From Pardosa pseudoannulata (lineage: Eukaryota; Arthropoda; Arachnida; Araneae; Lycosidae): a DNA stretch of 64,000 bases. The stretch spans positions 59,825,076 to 59,889,075 of the forward strand of contig CM063503.1 of the NCBI GenBank assembly GCA_032207245.1, in the 5' to 3' direction. Of the stretch, positions 63,866 through 64,000 are shown piece by piece. How positions within the stretch are numbered: the first letter of the stretch is position 1; every line of letters begins with the position of its first letter. The position numbers and the translations under genes are program-made. Below the pieces are notes generated by a model. That model worked only from the letters and a program-made list of their open reading frames with translations. It was not told the origin of the DNA and made no database searches.

Positions 63866-64000
63866 CGAATGATGGCCGATTGGTTAGGGTGCTGGCTTTC
63901 GGTACCAGCGTTTGTAGGTTCGAATCCCACAGTGGCATGGATGTTTGCAGCCGTTCAGAATCGGCTTTAAGCTGTAGGTACCGGTCTCATTAGCCCTTGT
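63866..64000 (+). mobile_element. tRNA-derived SINE, cut by window end
   Basis: It begins GCCGAATGATGGCCGATTGG with the best A box of the window (TGGCCGATTGGTTAGGG), anticodon loop CTTTCGG, B box GGTTCGAATCC, then GGCATGGATGTTTGCAGCC and GTACCGGTCTCATTAGCCC. The tail lies beyond 64000. Confidence 0.9.

Overview
The window is AT-rich animal nuclear DNA. It has spliced genes with long introns, a Dnmt3-type DNA methyltransferase, an axonemal dynein heavy chain and many transposable elements. I infer an arthropod, most likely a chelicerate such as a spider. Dnmt3 is retained there, and the Gypsy, mariner-like and tRNA-derived SINE sequences resemble what I remember from spider genomes. The species cannot be fixed from the sequence.

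Positions 510 to about 43450 (minus strand) hold one gene, Dnmt3. Sixteen coding exons can be traced by hand, from the start codon at 41826 down to 510. They join into 532 in-frame codons with consistent phase at every junction. They encode a PWWP domain, an ADD zinc-finger domain and the methyltransferase catalytic domain with motifs I, IV, VI and VIII. The C-terminal part lies beyond the left edge. A CpG-dense patch at about 43260-43480 with a splice donor is a likely promoter and non-coding first exon. The introns hold a dead Gypsy element (1801-6070), a degenerate mariner (about 9680-10760), a degenerate R1-like LINE (about 20270-24260), an RTE-like endonuclease fragment (about 35950-36760), a fold-back Tc1 element (31975-33491), a second mariner-like relic (34190-35040), three copies of one terminal-inverted-repeat element, and two piggyBac-type MITEs.

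Positions 43.5-57 kb and 57.4-64 kb have no further recognisable exons. They are dense in young repeats: tRNA-derived SINEs with target-site duplications, hAT-type MITEs with 8-bp duplications, piggyBac-type MITEs at TTAA, a two-variant satellite (49.6-50.7 kb), and a roughly 300-bp satellite (60.1-62.9 kb) that is split by a MITE which itself carries a SINE. At 56985-57390 (plus strand) lies the first coding exon of an outer-arm axonemal dynein heavy chain of the DNAH9/11/17 type. It is divergently oriented from Dnmt3.

The most notable large-scale signal is CpG content. The Dnmt3 gene body, including old repeats inside it, has almost no CpG. The putative promoter and the region to its right keep many. 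Copies of the same repeat differ mainly by CG to TG/CA changes. This fits germline methylation of the Dnmt3 gene body itself. I did not find a clearly new molecular system. The best leads are this methylation footprint, the altered PWWP aromatic-cage residue, and several nested or composite mobile elements.
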